Shown here: positions 7,808-17,117 of the stretch, piece by piece
Numbering within the stretch: position 1 is the stretch's first letter
Layout: every line of letters begins with the position of its first letter
Source of the DNA: Methylomonas sp.
GTDB lineage: Bacteria; Pseudomonadota; Gammaproteobacteria; Methylococcales; Methylomonadaceae
DNA: 64,000 nucleotides
Assembly: GCF_023228165.1 (NCBI RefSeq)
Contig: NZ_JALOBS010000014.1
Location: forward strand, 1-64,000
Reading direction: 5' to 3'
The notes under the pieces: generated by a model
Told to the model about the DNA's origin: nothing
The model's database searches: none
Seen by the model: the letters and a program-made list of their open reading frames with translations, nothing else
Translations under genes and position numbers: made by a program

Positions 7808-9046
7808 ATGAAAGCGACCAGCTTTCTATTGTTTAGCATTCTTTGGTTGATGTTGGTCGGATTGTCTTTTTACTATCAAGTGGAAGACGACAAAAAATAC
7901 GGTCAAAAAATTGCCTATAAGCAAGCGGAGATGTTTTTTCAACATATCGTATTGATGCGGCAATGGAATGCCGACCATGGCGGCGTGTATGTACCCGTGA
8001 CTGAACAGAATCAACCCAACCCCTATCTGAGAATGCCCGATCGGGATGTTACGACTAGCGAAGGCCGAAAGTTGACTTTGGTTAACCCGGCGTTGATGAC
8101 GCGGCAACTGGCGGAAATGGAGGAAAATCATAGCGGTATTCGGTTTCATATCACCAGCTTAAAGCCCTTGCGGCCCGAAAATAAAGCCGATGACTGGGAA
8201 ATCAAGGCCTTACAGACTTTGCACCAGGGCCGGAAATCGTATGAAGAATTGACCAATATTGGCGATCAAAGCTATTTTCGTTACATGGGGGCGCTAATTT
8301 TAGAGTCGCCATGTTTGAAATGCCATACCGGGCCCGATTTTAAAGTCGGCGATGTTCGAGGCGGCATCAGCGTCAGCATACCCAGTTCCAGTATTAATGA
8401 TTTTCTATCCGTGCGCCTGGAATGGTTGAAGCAATCCCATCTATTGATCGCGGCAATAGGATTAATGGCTTTATTGATTGCCTATTGGGCTCAGGAGAGG
8501 CTGAATAAGCGCCTGACCAAGGCGCGCAGTCATCTGCAACTGGCTTATCTGGACTCGCTAACCTTGTTGCCTAACAGGCGATATTACGATGCATTTGTCA
8601 GGCGGGAATGGAAACGCGCCACTCGACATCATTATCCGTTATCGATGATCATGATCGATATCGACTTTTTTAAAGCTTACAACGATAACCTGGGGCATGT
8701 CGAAGGTGATCAATGTTTAAGACAAGTAGCCCGTACCTTAAGGCGCTATTTTAGACGCTCCGGCGATTTGATTGCCCGTTACGGCGGTGAGGAATTTTGC
8801 GTGGTGGCGGCCTGCGATTCGTTGCAAATCATGCAATTGGCTGAAATTTTACGGATGGCCGTCGAGAGTATGAAATTGCCCCACCCCGAATCCAAAATCT
8901 CGCAATACGTCACTATCAGCCTGGGTGTGGCAACTTTGATACCTAGAGAAAATATCGAGTTCGGCGATTTATTATTGCACGCGGACCGTGCTTTATATGA
9001 CGCCAAGCACTCAGGCAGAAACCGGGTCGAAAAATATAGAGGTTAA
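7808..9046 (+). CDS. Membrane diguanylate cyclase with c-type haem sensor domain (DUF3365-GGDEF)
   Basis: 412 residues. TM1 is at about 5-22 and a periplasmic DUF3365/Tll0287-like domain follows, carrying SPCLKCH (C169, C172, H173) for covalent haem, then GDVRGGISVSIP. TM2 is at about 209-227 and a cytoplasmic GGDEF domain follows. The active site reads GGEEF (326-330) with an inhibitory RxxD site (RSGD, 317-320) five residues upstream, so the enzyme should make c-di-GMP and be product-inhibited. The haem domain suggests redox or gas sensing. It is divergent from zur and convergent with ppdK. Confidence 0.9.
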   Translation: MKATSFLLFSILWLMLVGLSFYYQVEDDKKYGQKIAYKQAEMFFQHIVLMRQWNADHGGVYVPVTEQNQPNPYLRMPDRDVTTSEGRKLTLVNPALMTRQLAEMEENHSGIRFHITSLKPLRPENKADDWEIKALQTLHQGRKSYEELTNIGDQSYFRYMGALILESPCLKCHTGPDFKVGDVRGGISVSIPSSSINDFLSVRLEWLKQSHLLIAAIGLMALLIAYWAQERLNKRLTKARSHLQLAYLDSLTLLPNRRYYDAFVRREWKRATRHHYPLSMIMIDIDFFKAYNDNLGHVEGDQCLRQVARTLRRYFRRSGDLIARYGGEEFCVVAACDSLQIMQLAEILRMAVESMKLPHPESKISQYVTISLGVATLIPRENIEFGDLLLHADRALYDAKHSGRNRVEKYRG

Positions 9047-9082
9047 AGGATTGCCAAGCCGCACGCTTTTATTGCGCTCACC

Positions 9083-9139
9083 AAGCCTCCCGCCTACTAC
9101 CAACCGGCATGGATGCAGGTAGTAGGAGGAGGAGGGCTT
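9083..9139. terminator. Long hairpin between convergent genes
   Basis: The arm AAGCCTCC-N2-CCTACTACC pairs with GGTAGTAGG-N5-GAGGGCTT across a loop of about 18 nt. It lies between the diguanylate cyclase stop and the ppdK stop. It lacks a clear T-run, so it may be a bidirectional terminator or a small intergenic repeat. Confidence 0.5.
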
Positions 9140-9150
9140 GTTGTGAATAG

Positions 9151-11886
9151 TTACGACTTTTCCAACAACTGCGCATGGGCTGCGGCCAGTCGCGCGACCG
9201 GAATTCTGGGCGCAGAACAAGATACATAATTCAAGCCCAACCCATGCACGAATTGAATGGAGCGCGGGTGGCCGCCGTGTTCGCCGCATATGCCCACTTT
9301 TAACGCCGGCCTTTGTTGGCGGCCCCATTCCACCGCCATCTTCATTAGCTTGCCCAAGCCTTGAATGTCCAGGGTTTCGAATGGGTTATCCTGCAACAGG
9401 CCGGAATCTTCATAAAGAGGTAGAAACTTATTTTCCGCGTCCTCTCTGGAGAAGGAGAAAGTCGCCTGAGTCAGGTCATTGGTGCCGAACGAAAAGAAAT
9501 CGGCAATTTCAGCCAGACTATCGGCGCGGGTGCATGCACGTACGGTTTCGATCATGGTGCCGAATTTGAATTTCAGGCTGATTTTATATTGCGCTTCCAC
9601 CTCGGCCTGAATCTCATCAACATACTGCTTCACTTTTTTCAACTCCTGTACGGTGATGACCTGCGGCACCATGATTTCCGGTTCGACCGGGATACGCTGT
9701 TTGACACAACGGGCTGCCGCTTCCAGAATCGAGCGTATCTGCATTTTATAGATTTCCGGATAACTCATGCCCAACCGCACGCCGCGATGGCCCAGCATGG
9801 GGTTGACTTCGTACAACTCCAACACTTTATCCAGCATCATTTGCTTTTTAGCGATGGCTTCCAGAATCACTTCTTCGTTCAGCAAATTAAACGGTGCCGG
9901 TAACTCGGCATGGCCGGTCAGGGTGTCCAAGGTGACGCGCTGGCCTTTAACGATAGTCAGATAATGTCTCAGGGAATCGATGTCTTCCAGCAACTGGTGC
10001 TCATTGGGCAAAAATTCGTGCATGGGCGGGTCGAGCAGGCGAACGGTGACCGGATACGGTGACATCGCTTCAAATAGTTGCTCGAAATCGTCGCGTTGTA
10101 TCGGGAACAGTTTTGCCAGCGCGGCTTCGCGTTCCTCGGTGTCATTGGCCAGAATCATATCGATAACCAGCGGCAAGCGATCGACCGCATTAAACATCCG
10201 TTCGGTACGGCACAAACCGATTCCCTTGGCACCATATTCCGCCGCCAGTTTAGCCATGACGGGGGTGTCGGCATTGGCATGTACGCGCAGGCGGGCGTTT
10301 TCGTCCGCCCAGCTCAACAGGATTTTAAGTTCCTGAGAAAAAGTGGGTTTGATGGTCGGAATGCGTCCCAAAAAGATATCACCTGTGCTGCCGTCGATGG
10401 TGATTAAATCGCCCTCTTTGATATGAATATCGCCGACAATGGCTAATCGGGCCCGCACGTCGACGCGTATATCTTCCGCGCCGGCCACGCAAGCCTTACC
10501 CATGCCGCGGGCAACCACCGCCGCATGCGAGGTTTTACCGCCGCGGCTGGTCAAAATACCTTGGGCGGCGAAAAAGCCGTGGATATCCTCGGGTTTGGTT
10601 TCCTCGCGCAATAAAATCAGGTCGGCGCCGGTTTTGCCTAGACGCACCGCTGTATCCGCGTCGAATACGCATTTGCCGCAGGCTGCTCCCGGGGAGGCCG
10701 GTAAACCTTGGGCAATGGCGGCTTGACCGTGATCGAGGGTCAATTGCGGATGCAGCAGTTGTTCCAGCAATTCTGGATTGATGCGGAGCAGGGCGCGTTC
10801 CTTGCCGATTAAGCCTTCGTTGACCATGTCTATAGACGTTTTAACCATGGCAGCCGCATTCATTTTACCGTTACGGGTTTGCAAGCAATACAACACACCG
10901 CGCTCTATGGTGTATTCATAATCTTGTACTTCCTGGTAATGCGCTTCCAGTTTGTTACGCAGTTCGACCAGCTGCCGATATTGCTCGGGCATTTCCTTGG
11001 CCATTTCTTGCACTGGCTTGGGGGTGCGGATGCCGGCCACCACGTCTTCGCCCTGGGCATTGACCAGATATTCGCCGTACATTTCGTTTTCGCCGGTGCC
11101 GGGGTTGCGGGTGAAACCCACCCCGGTAGCACAGTCGTCGCCCATGTTACCGAATACCATGGTGACGATATTCACGGCAGTGCCGCTGGCCATATCCGGC
11201 GTGATATGAAATTCGCGGCGATAATCCACCGCGCGGCGTCCCAGCCAGGAATTGAATACCGCTTTGATGGAAATTTCCAGTTGCTCGTAGACATCCTCGG
11301 GGAAAGGCCGCCCGGTTTCGTCTTTGACGACTTGCAGGAACAACTCGCTGATCTCCTGCAACTGATCGGCACTTAAAGCTACATCGGCCTTGATGCCGGC
11401 ATTGCGTTTCACGGCTTGAAAATGCAGGTCGAATTTTTCGTCGTCAATGCCCAGCGCCACTTTGCCAAACAATTGAATAAAACGCCGATAGGCATCATAA
11501 ACAAAGCGCGGGTCGTCGGTCATTTCGATCAGACCGGCCAGGGTTTGCTTGTTTAAACCCAGGTTGAGAATAGTGTCCATCATGCCGGGCATCGAAATCG
11601 CGGAACCGGAACGCACCGATACTAACAAGGGGTTGTTGGTACAGCCGAACAGCTTGCCGGTGGCCTGTTCGATGGCGGTAATTTGCTGGCGAACTTCCTC
11701 CATCAGGTCAACCGGCAGCTGTTTGTTTTCCAGGTATTGCAAACAGGTGGCAGTAGTAATGACGAAGCCCGGCGGTACGTTGAGCCCCATTTGCGTCATT
11801 TCGCAAAGGTTGGCACCCTTGCCGCCTAATAACGCCTTGTCTTTACCATTGCCTTTGTCAAATGAGAAGCTGTATTTTGGGTCCAT
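9151..11886 (-). CDS. ppdK: Pyruvate, phosphate dikinase
   Basis: A 911-residue enzyme interconverting pyruvate, ATP and Pi with PEP, AMP and PPi. The N-terminal ATP-grasp domain begins KALLGGKGANLCEM, the central phosphohistidine domain has GGKTSHAAVVARGMG around residue 460, and the C-terminal PEP/pyruvate barrel includes FGTNDLTQ and GICGEHGGHP. Length and order are normal. In type I methanotrophs PPDK is a PPi-linked step of glycolysis/gluconeogenesis, which fits the proposed host. The start follows AAGG by a few bases. Confidence 0.97.
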   Translation of the reverse strand: MDPKYSFSFDKGNGKDKALLGGKGANLCEMTQMGLNVPPGFVITTATCLQYLENKQLPVDLMEEVRQQITAIEQATGKLFGCTNNPLLVSVRSGSAISMPGMMDTILNLGLNKQTLAGLIEMTDDPRFVYDAYRRFIQLFGKVALGIDDEKFDLHFQAVKRNAGIKADVALSADQLQEISELFLQVVKDETGRPFPEDVYEQLEISIKAVFNSWLGRRAVDYRREFHITPDMASGTAVNIVTMVFGNMGDDCATGVGFTRNPGTGENEMYGEYLVNAQGEDVVAGIRTPKPVQEMAKEMPEQYRQLVELRNKLEAHYQEVQDYEYTIERGVLYCLQTRNGKMNAAAMVKTSIDMVNEGLIGKERALLRINPELLEQLLHPQLTLDHGQAAIAQGLPASPGAACGKCVFDADTAVRLGKTGADLILLREETKPEDIHGFFAAQGILTSRGGKTSHAAVVARGMGKACVAGAEDIRVDVRARLAIVGDIHIKEGDLITIDGSTGDIFLGRIPTIKPTFSQELKILLSWADENARLRVHANADTPVMAKLAAEYGAKGIGLCRTERMFNAVDRLPLVIDMILANDTEEREAALAKLFPIQRDDFEQLFEAMSPYPVTVRLLDPPMHEFLPNEHQLLEDIDSLRHYLTIVKGQRVTLDTLTGHAELPAPFNLLNEEVILEAIAKKQMMLDKVLELYEVNPMLGHRGVRLGMSYPEIYKMQIRSILEAAARCVKQRIPVEPEIMVPQVITVQELKKVKQYVDEIQAEVEAQYKISLKFKFGTMIETVRACTRADSLAEIADFFSFGTNDLTQATFSFSREDAENKFLPLYEDSGLLQDNPFETLDIQGLGKLMKMAVEWGRQQRPALKVGICGEHGGHPRSIQFVHGLGLNYVSCSAPRIPVARLAAAHAQLLEKS

Positions 11887-12099
11887 TGCGTACCTTAATA
11901 AATGTTGTGGAAAGGTGACCCGATTATAAACGCACTGACTCGGCTTGTTTGATTTTGTTTGACGTTAGCGGTGTTTGGATCGCGTTTATTTCAACAGGTC
12001 AACAGCTCAACCGTTGCCATTCTCTACGTCAATTAATCCACAAAAACGCCAAGCAGAGGCAAATATTTCTTACCCCAACCCGTGTGAGCCGCCTGTTGG

Positions 12100-12585
12100 C
12101 TATTTCTCGGTGACTGAGTGGTCTGCCAGATTGACGATATAGTGTTTCTCCAGTTCGTTTTCGATCAAAATTTCCTGGTTGCCCGGCAATAACTCCAGGC
12201 GGGTAAAGAATACCTCCTGTACGTCTGTTTCCTTGCCCTCGATATAGTTAATCGGGTAGGCTCGAACATGCCAAAGCATTTGCCCGGTTTTCTGATCAAG
12301 CGCGATCAAAAATCCGCTTTTTTGTTCAAAGCCCAATTTATTGCCCTGGCGCAATTCCTTGTAAACCACGCCGTCGACCGTGATGGGTTCGAGTTCCGGC
12401 GGTAAGCGCCGGCGTCTGCTACCGATTGTATTCATGGTTTTGCTCTCCGCTTGCTTGAGTTCGTGTTCGCCGGTCGTCGCTTGCTGTTGCGCGCTGTCGG
12501 AACAGGCGGATGCGGAACCCATAACCGTCAAAATTAAAATAAGGAAAAAACGCTTGAAACTTAGCACATTGGTTTCTCGGTTCAT
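12100..12585 (-). CDS. Putative lipoprotein, unknown function
   Basis: 161 residues. The N-terminal hydrophobic stretch (FFLILILTVM) ends in SASAC with Cys28, a plausible though not ideal lipobox. A low-complexity linker with RRRRLPPELEP follows, then a domain with repeated short strands (LIALDQKTGQMLWHVRAYPINY) that recalls one PQQ/quinoprotein-like propeller blade. It lies 17 bp downstream of the metallopeptidase on the same strand, so it could be a periplasmic partner or immunity protein. No family was recognised. Confidence 0.6.
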   Translation of the reverse strand: MNRETNVLSFKRFFLILILTVMGSASACSDSAQQQATTGEHELKQAESKTMNTIGSRRRRLPPELEPITVDGVVYKELRQGNKLGFEQKSGFLIALDQKTGQMLWHVRAYPINYIEGKETDVQEVFFTRLELLPGNQEILIENELEKHYIVNLADHSVTEK

Positions 12586-12602
12586 TACGGGTTCGCGAAA
12601 GT

Positions 12603-13619
12603 CTATGGCTTTTTCAAAACCGCCTGGATTTTTCCCTTGGTCAGGGCGCCGTTGACATTCGCGGCATAAAAGCCCCAGTTATCGGCGTTTTCGAGCGCTT
12701 TGTCGGCGGGAAAACTGCCGGCGTTCGGTTTCAGGCCGGATTCGCTATAAAAATGATCCTTGGTCTTGATTTCCCGGTGCGAAAGCTCGTGCACAATGGT
12801 GATCGCCCATTCCAGCTTAGTCCCGGACCGTCCCAGCAAGACTTTTTCCACATAGATGACGTGTAGTTTTTCGTCGTGCACCAAGGCATAGGTGGTTTTC
12901 CAGAGATTAGGCTGGGTACTTCGATCCACGGTGTCGTCCGAGAATATCAGTTGGTTGGAATTGCAGACGTCACGTATCTTCTTGAAGCCCGCGGTCAATT
13001 TTTCGATCAGCTCATCGAGCTTGGCATCGTCGGTATTTTCGTCCGCGAACCATCGGCTCACCAAATTACGGTCTTTTTTGACCTTATTTTTGGCCGAGGC
13101 CAGACTGATCAGGACTTTTTGGCACCATGTCAGCGCGTCTTGGGTGCCCGCCGACATTTTATTCATATTGCCCGAGCTGAAAATCTCGGTCGTATGGGCC
13201 AGCTTTGATTTAAGTTCTACCTTATTCAGTCCGTTAAATTCATCGTAGGTCCAGTTGGCGTAGCGTTTCGGTGGCGAGCAGACCCAGATGCTTTGCGCGC
13301 CGCGTTTGCTGATAAAGTAAACATGCCTGAGAAATTTAAGCGCCGCGGCCCGATCCTGTAATTTGTTGGCAGCGTCTTGTTTAGCGGCCTCGAGAACGGC
13401 GTCTGCTTCCACGCTGCGGCTGGTTTTGGCGGCACCTTTCGGGTATTTGATGTCGTTTTGTAATTTGGTCAGGCTGGACGCCTCGGCATCGTTCAAACCG
13501 TCGTCGCCCATGAGTTTTTTGATTTTAGTCTTTAGAAAATTGTCCCAGTCTTTTTCGAAGGTTTCTTTCTTGATGACATCCTGGGTTTTGCGATAAGCGT
13601 CGGTAAAGGTTTCTATCAT
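12603..13619 (-). CDS. M35-like (aspzincin) metallopeptidase
   Basis: 338 residues from the ATG at 13619, which has GAGGGG six bases upstream; a TTG two codons earlier is rejected. The C-terminal third holds IVHELSH (HExxH, H277/E278/H281) followed seven residues later by Asp288 in TKDHFY, then NADNWGFYA. That is the layout of the deuterolysin/peptidyl-Lys metalloendopeptidase clan, in which an Asp is the third zinc ligand. The N-terminal 200 residues are charged and helical with no signal peptide. Lack of a Sec signal plus a downstream lipoprotein is compatible with a contact-delivered toxin, but an intracellular peptidase is equally possible. Confidence 0.7.
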   Translation of the reverse strand: MIETFTDAYRKTQDVIKKETFEKDWDNFLKTKIKKLMGDDGLNDAEASSLTKLQNDIKYPKGAAKTSRSVEADAVLEAAKQDAANKLQDRAAALKFLRHVYFISKRGAQSIWVCSPPKRYANWTYDEFNGLNKVELKSKLAHTTEIFSSGNMNKMSAGTQDALTWCQKVLISLASAKNKVKKDRNLVSRWFADENTDDAKLDELIEKLTAGFKKIRDVCNSNQLIFSDDTVDRSTQPNLWKTTYALVHDEKLHVIYVEKVLLGRSGTKLEWAITIVHELSHREIKTKDHFYSESGLKPNAGSFPADKALENADNWGFYAANVNGALTKGKIQAVLKKP

Positions 13620-13727
13620 GGCCAACCCCTCAATAATCCGTTAAATACCCGCAGCTAACGGTTGCGGCTTATGGCTTAACATAGACGCATTGTTAGCTAA
13701 AGTCAAAGGCGTGAATGCCCGGCTTAT

Positions 13728-15860
13728 TCACTTGGACCTGCGGAGTTTGGGGGGCGATGATTTTGTCTTGATGCCGTTATATTTGGTAGTAAAGGGGCGT
13801 TTATTTGGCTGCGACTTATCCAACGGATTTTCAGCCATCTTGGGCTGATAACTGGGGATTAGATGCTGTTTACCATTGCCGATCAAATCAGCTCGCCCCA
13901 TGTCTTTTAATGCCTCCCGTAACAACGGCCAGTTTTTCGGGTCGTGATAACGTAAAAACGCTTTATGAATACGCCGTTGCTTGACGCTACGCGGAATCGG
14001 CATGTCCGGCACGTTGCGACCGACTTTATGCAGCGTATCCTTGCCGGAATGGTACATGGCGGTGGCTATAGACATCGGTGACGGCAAAAATGCCTGCACC
14101 TGATCGGCTCTAAAGCCGTTCCGTTTCAGCCATAAGGCCAGATTTAGCATGTCTTTATCTTCGGTGCCGGGATGGGCGGCTATGAAGTAGGGGATCAAAT
14201 ACTGTTCTTTACCGGCTTCCTTGGAAAACTTATCGAACATCTGCTTGAAGCGATCGTAACTCCCCATGCCCGGTTTCATCATTTTCGACAGTGGGCCTTG
14301 TTCGGTGTGTTCGGGAGCGATTTTCAGATAACCGCCGACATGATGCGTAACCAATTCCTTGACGTATTCCGGCGTCTCCACGGCAAGGTCGTAACGCAAA
14401 CCGGAAGCGATAAAGATTTTTTTGATGCCCGGTAACTTCCTGGCCCGGCGATATAGTTTCACCAGCGGGGTTTGGTCGGTATTCAAATTTTGGCAAATGC
14501 CGGGGTAGACGCAGGAAGGCTTACGGCAGGAGGCTTCGATTTCAGGGTCCTTGCAAGCCAGTCTCCACATGTTGGCGGTCGGCCCGCCCAGGTCGGAAAT
14601 ATGGCCGGTGAAGTTGGGTGAGGTGTCGCGGATGGCTTCGATCTCGCGGATGATGGAATCTTCCGAACGATTCTGAATGATGCGGCCTTCGTGTTCGGTA
14701 ATCGAACAAAAACTGCAACCACCGAAACAGCCGCGCATGATCAGCACCGAATGCTGAATCATTTCAAAGGCCGGAATATTAGATTTACCGTAATGCGTAT
14801 GCGGTAAACGGGAATAGGGCAGGTCGAATACACCATCCATTTCCGGTGTCGTCAGCGGCAATGGCGGCGGATTAATCCACACCTCGCGGCTGCCGTGGCG
14901 TTGAATCAGGGCGCGGGCGTTGCCGGGGTTGGTTTCGCCGTGCATCACCCTTGAAGCATGGGCGTACAGAATCGGGTCGTCCTTTACCGCTTCGTAATCC
15001 GGCAGGCGGATCACGGTTTGCGCGCGTTGTTTGTTGGCGATGGGTTTGAACTGGATGACTTTTTCGTCGCCGCTGGTCTTAGGTTTGTCTTCGCATGCAG
15101 GCTGTTCCTGATACGGACTTTGATGCACGATGACCGCGCCGGGTTTGTCGATGTCGGTAGAGTCTTTTTCCATCCAGCCCAGCGGCACTTGTTTTACAAA
15201 ATGCACGGTGCCACGGATGCCTTTTAAGTCATGAATATTTTCGCCTTTGGCCAAACGGTGGGCGATTTCGACGATCTGCCGCTCGCCGTTGCCATACACC
15301 AATAAATCGGCTTTAGCATCCAGAATTATCGATTTACGCACCTTGTCCGACCAATAATCGTAATGCGCAATCCGGCGTAGGCTGGCTTCGATGCCGCCGA
15401 TGATGATGGGAACGTTTTTAAAGGCTTCCCGGCAGCGATGCGAATACACATTGACCGCCCGATCCGGCCGCCTGCCGGCTGAACCGTCGGCGGTATAGGC
15501 GTCATTGGAGCGAATTTTTTTATCCGACGTGTAGCGGTTAACCATGGAATCCATGTTGCCGCCGGTAACGCCGAAAAACAGCTTGGGCTGACCGAGCTTT
15601 TTAAAATCCTCGGCGCTATGCCAGTCCGGTTGCGAAATAATCCCCACCCGGAATCCCTGCGCTTCCAATACCCGGCCAATCACCGCCATGCCGAAGCTGG
15701 GATGATCGACATAAGCATCGCCTGTGACCAGGATGATATCGCAGGCATCCCAGCCCAGTTGTTGCATTTGCTGCATGCTCATCGGCAGTTCCGGTGCCGG
15801 TCCGAAGCGTTGGGCCCAGTATTTTTTGTAGCCGAAGATATTGGCTGCGTTGTGATTCAC
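13728..15860 (-). CDS. ygiQ: YgiQ family radical SAM protein
   Basis: 710 residues with the family N-terminus (YWAQRFGPAPELPMSM), a B12-binding-like region, and the radical SAM cluster motif MRGCFGGCSFCSITEHEGR, a CX3CX2C motif as in other UPF0313 proteins. The specific reaction is not known. It starts with GTG at 15858-15860, overlapping the upstream spermidine-synthase-like stop as GTGA, so the two are coupled. The C-terminal tail is basic. Confidence 0.93.
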   Translation of the reverse strand: MNHNAANIFGYKKYWAQRFGPAPELPMSMQQMQQLGWDACDIILVTGDAYVDHPSFGMAVIGRVLEAQGFRVGIISQPDWHSAEDFKKLGQPKLFFGVTGGNMDSMVNRYTSDKKIRSNDAYTADGSAGRRPDRAVNVYSHRCREAFKNVPIIIGGIEASLRRIAHYDYWSDKVRKSIILDAKADLLVYGNGERQIVEIAHRLAKGENIHDLKGIRGTVHFVKQVPLGWMEKDSTDIDKPGAVIVHQSPYQEQPACEDKPKTSGDEKVIQFKPIANKQRAQTVIRLPDYEAVKDDPILYAHASRVMHGETNPGNARALIQRHGSREVWINPPPLPLTTPEMDGVFDLPYSRLPHTHYGKSNIPAFEMIQHSVLIMRGCFGGCSFCSITEHEGRIIQNRSEDSIIREIEAIRDTSPNFTGHISDLGGPTANMWRLACKDPEIEASCRKPSCVYPGICQNLNTDQTPLVKLYRRARKLPGIKKIFIASGLRYDLAVETPEYVKELVTHHVGGYLKIAPEHTEQGPLSKMMKPGMGSYDRFKQMFDKFSKEAGKEQYLIPYFIAAHPGTEDKDMLNLALWLKRNGFRADQVQAFLPSPMSIATAMYHSGKDTLHKVGRNVPDMPIPRSVKQRRIHKAFLRYHDPKNWPLLREALKDMGRADLIGNGKQHLIPSYQPKMAENPLDKSQPNKRPFTTKYNGIKTKSSPPKLRRSK

Positions 15861-16660
15861 TTATTGATTACCCGATTGATAACGCTGGTATTGTTGCGTT
15901 TGATGTCTTGAATAAAAGTAGGAAATTCCAGCTGATACTGTTGTTCCAGGCGTATGGCTTTTTCGCTTAAGGCTTTCATGCTGGGTTTGGGGAACTCTTC
16001 GCCAAAGGCAAAGCCGATGATGTTGCCCCGTTTGCGTACCGGCAAAAACAGCATGCGCCCGCCAAATACCCGACCGAGATTCCAGGTAACTTGTTTGAAC
16101 AAGTCTTTGTCGGTACCCCATAAATTGATAACCAACAGACCGTTTTTGGTCATTAAGGTTCGACAGTTATCGAAAAAGAGTTCGCTACTCACTTCCGGTG
16201 CCATGCCGGCGTGGTCGTAGGCATCGATCATCACCAAGTCGTATAAGCCATCAAGAGACCGGCTTTGTTGCAGTACATGTTGCGCCCCGCAACCGATCTT
16301 GATCTTCAGGCGCGGATCGAAGGGTAATGCAAAATGACTGCGTGCCACTTTTAACACACTGCTGCGAAATTCCACCACTTTTAACCGGCAATCGCTAAAT
16401 TGATGCAGCATGAATTTGGCGATAGTACCGCCGCCCAAGCCAATCATTAACACGTCTTTGGGAGCATCGTTAAATAGCAGCAAGGCCATCATGGCCCGCG
16501 CATACAGGGAATGCAGCCGGTTGGGATTTGACAACAACATGGTGCTTTGGCGGGAGTGCGAGCCGAAATGCAAGGCTCTAACACCTTCTTTATCAACGAT
16601 TTCTATGATGCCTTCGTCATCATGGCTTTGGTGCACAACCAGACCGTCATATTTATACAT
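15857..16660 (-). CDS. Spermidine synthase-like methyltransferase-fold protein
   Basis: 267 residues with a Rossmann-fold core: DVLMIGLGGGTIAKFM (SAM-type binding loop), VVEFRSSVLKVA (acidic strand), DLVMIDAYDH and GLLVINLWG. This is the SpeE-like architecture. Several residues used by true aminopropyltransferases are hard to place, so polyamine synthesis is not assured. It is translationally coupled to ygiQ downstream. Confidence 0.8.
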   Translation of the reverse strand: MYKYDGLVVHQSHDDEGIIEIVDKEGVRALHFGSHSRQSTMLLSNPNRLHSLYARAMMALLLFNDAPKDVLMIGLGGGTIAKFMLHQFSDCRLKVVEFRSSVLKVARSHFALPFDPRLKIKIGCGAQHVLQQSRSLDGLYDLVMIDAYDHAGMAPEVSSELFFDNCRTLMTKNGLLVINLWGTDKDLFKQVTWNLGRVFGGRMLFLPVRKRGNIIGFAFGEEFPKPSMKALSEKAIRLEQQYQLEFPTFIQDIKRNNTSVINRVINK

Positions 16661-17117
16661 GCGATACGGCGAAAGGAAAATTTAAGCATTTTCCTTGAAA
16701 ATCCGTCGCTTGTCTTGTTAATAATTTTGCACGGACTGGTTTTGTTAGATTGAGGGGATCGGTGAGCGGTTTAGAGGCGTAGTACGATCAATTTTAGCGA
16801 TTTCCTTGTAGGCCACGCTACCTGCCGCTTTCCTGTTAAGCGGGGCGCTGGCCGACACTATATTGCCATTCGAAATTGCTGTCTAAATAGACATCTCAAC
16901 AGTATTTTGTTGAAAACCGGAGTTACCTGTCCGGCAGAACTTGTATGTTTGGGGCATTTCAAGTTAATTCTACGGCGCAACAAAAGGGCGGATGGAAGAT
17001 GAACGGACTTCTTGCCACCCGCAATCATCTCAAGTTGAACCCGAGGATTTAAAGGGGCAACGAGAAATACGTAAAGCAAAGGTTCCGTCCGTTTATGCAT
17101 AACCGTGCACAGCAGCC
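16661..17117. other. Intergenic stretch with no supported gene
   Basis: 457 bp between the spermidine-synthase-like start and the beta-helix protein stop. An 87-codon minus-strand frame (16858-17121) shows no domain, signal or ribosome binding site and is treated as spurious. No strong hairpin, tRNA or repeat was seen. Confidence 0.5.

Noticed and set aside
10879..11376. 165-codon frame antisense to ppdK
   Set aside because: Mirrors the ppdK codon pattern; ppdK is certain across the whole span.
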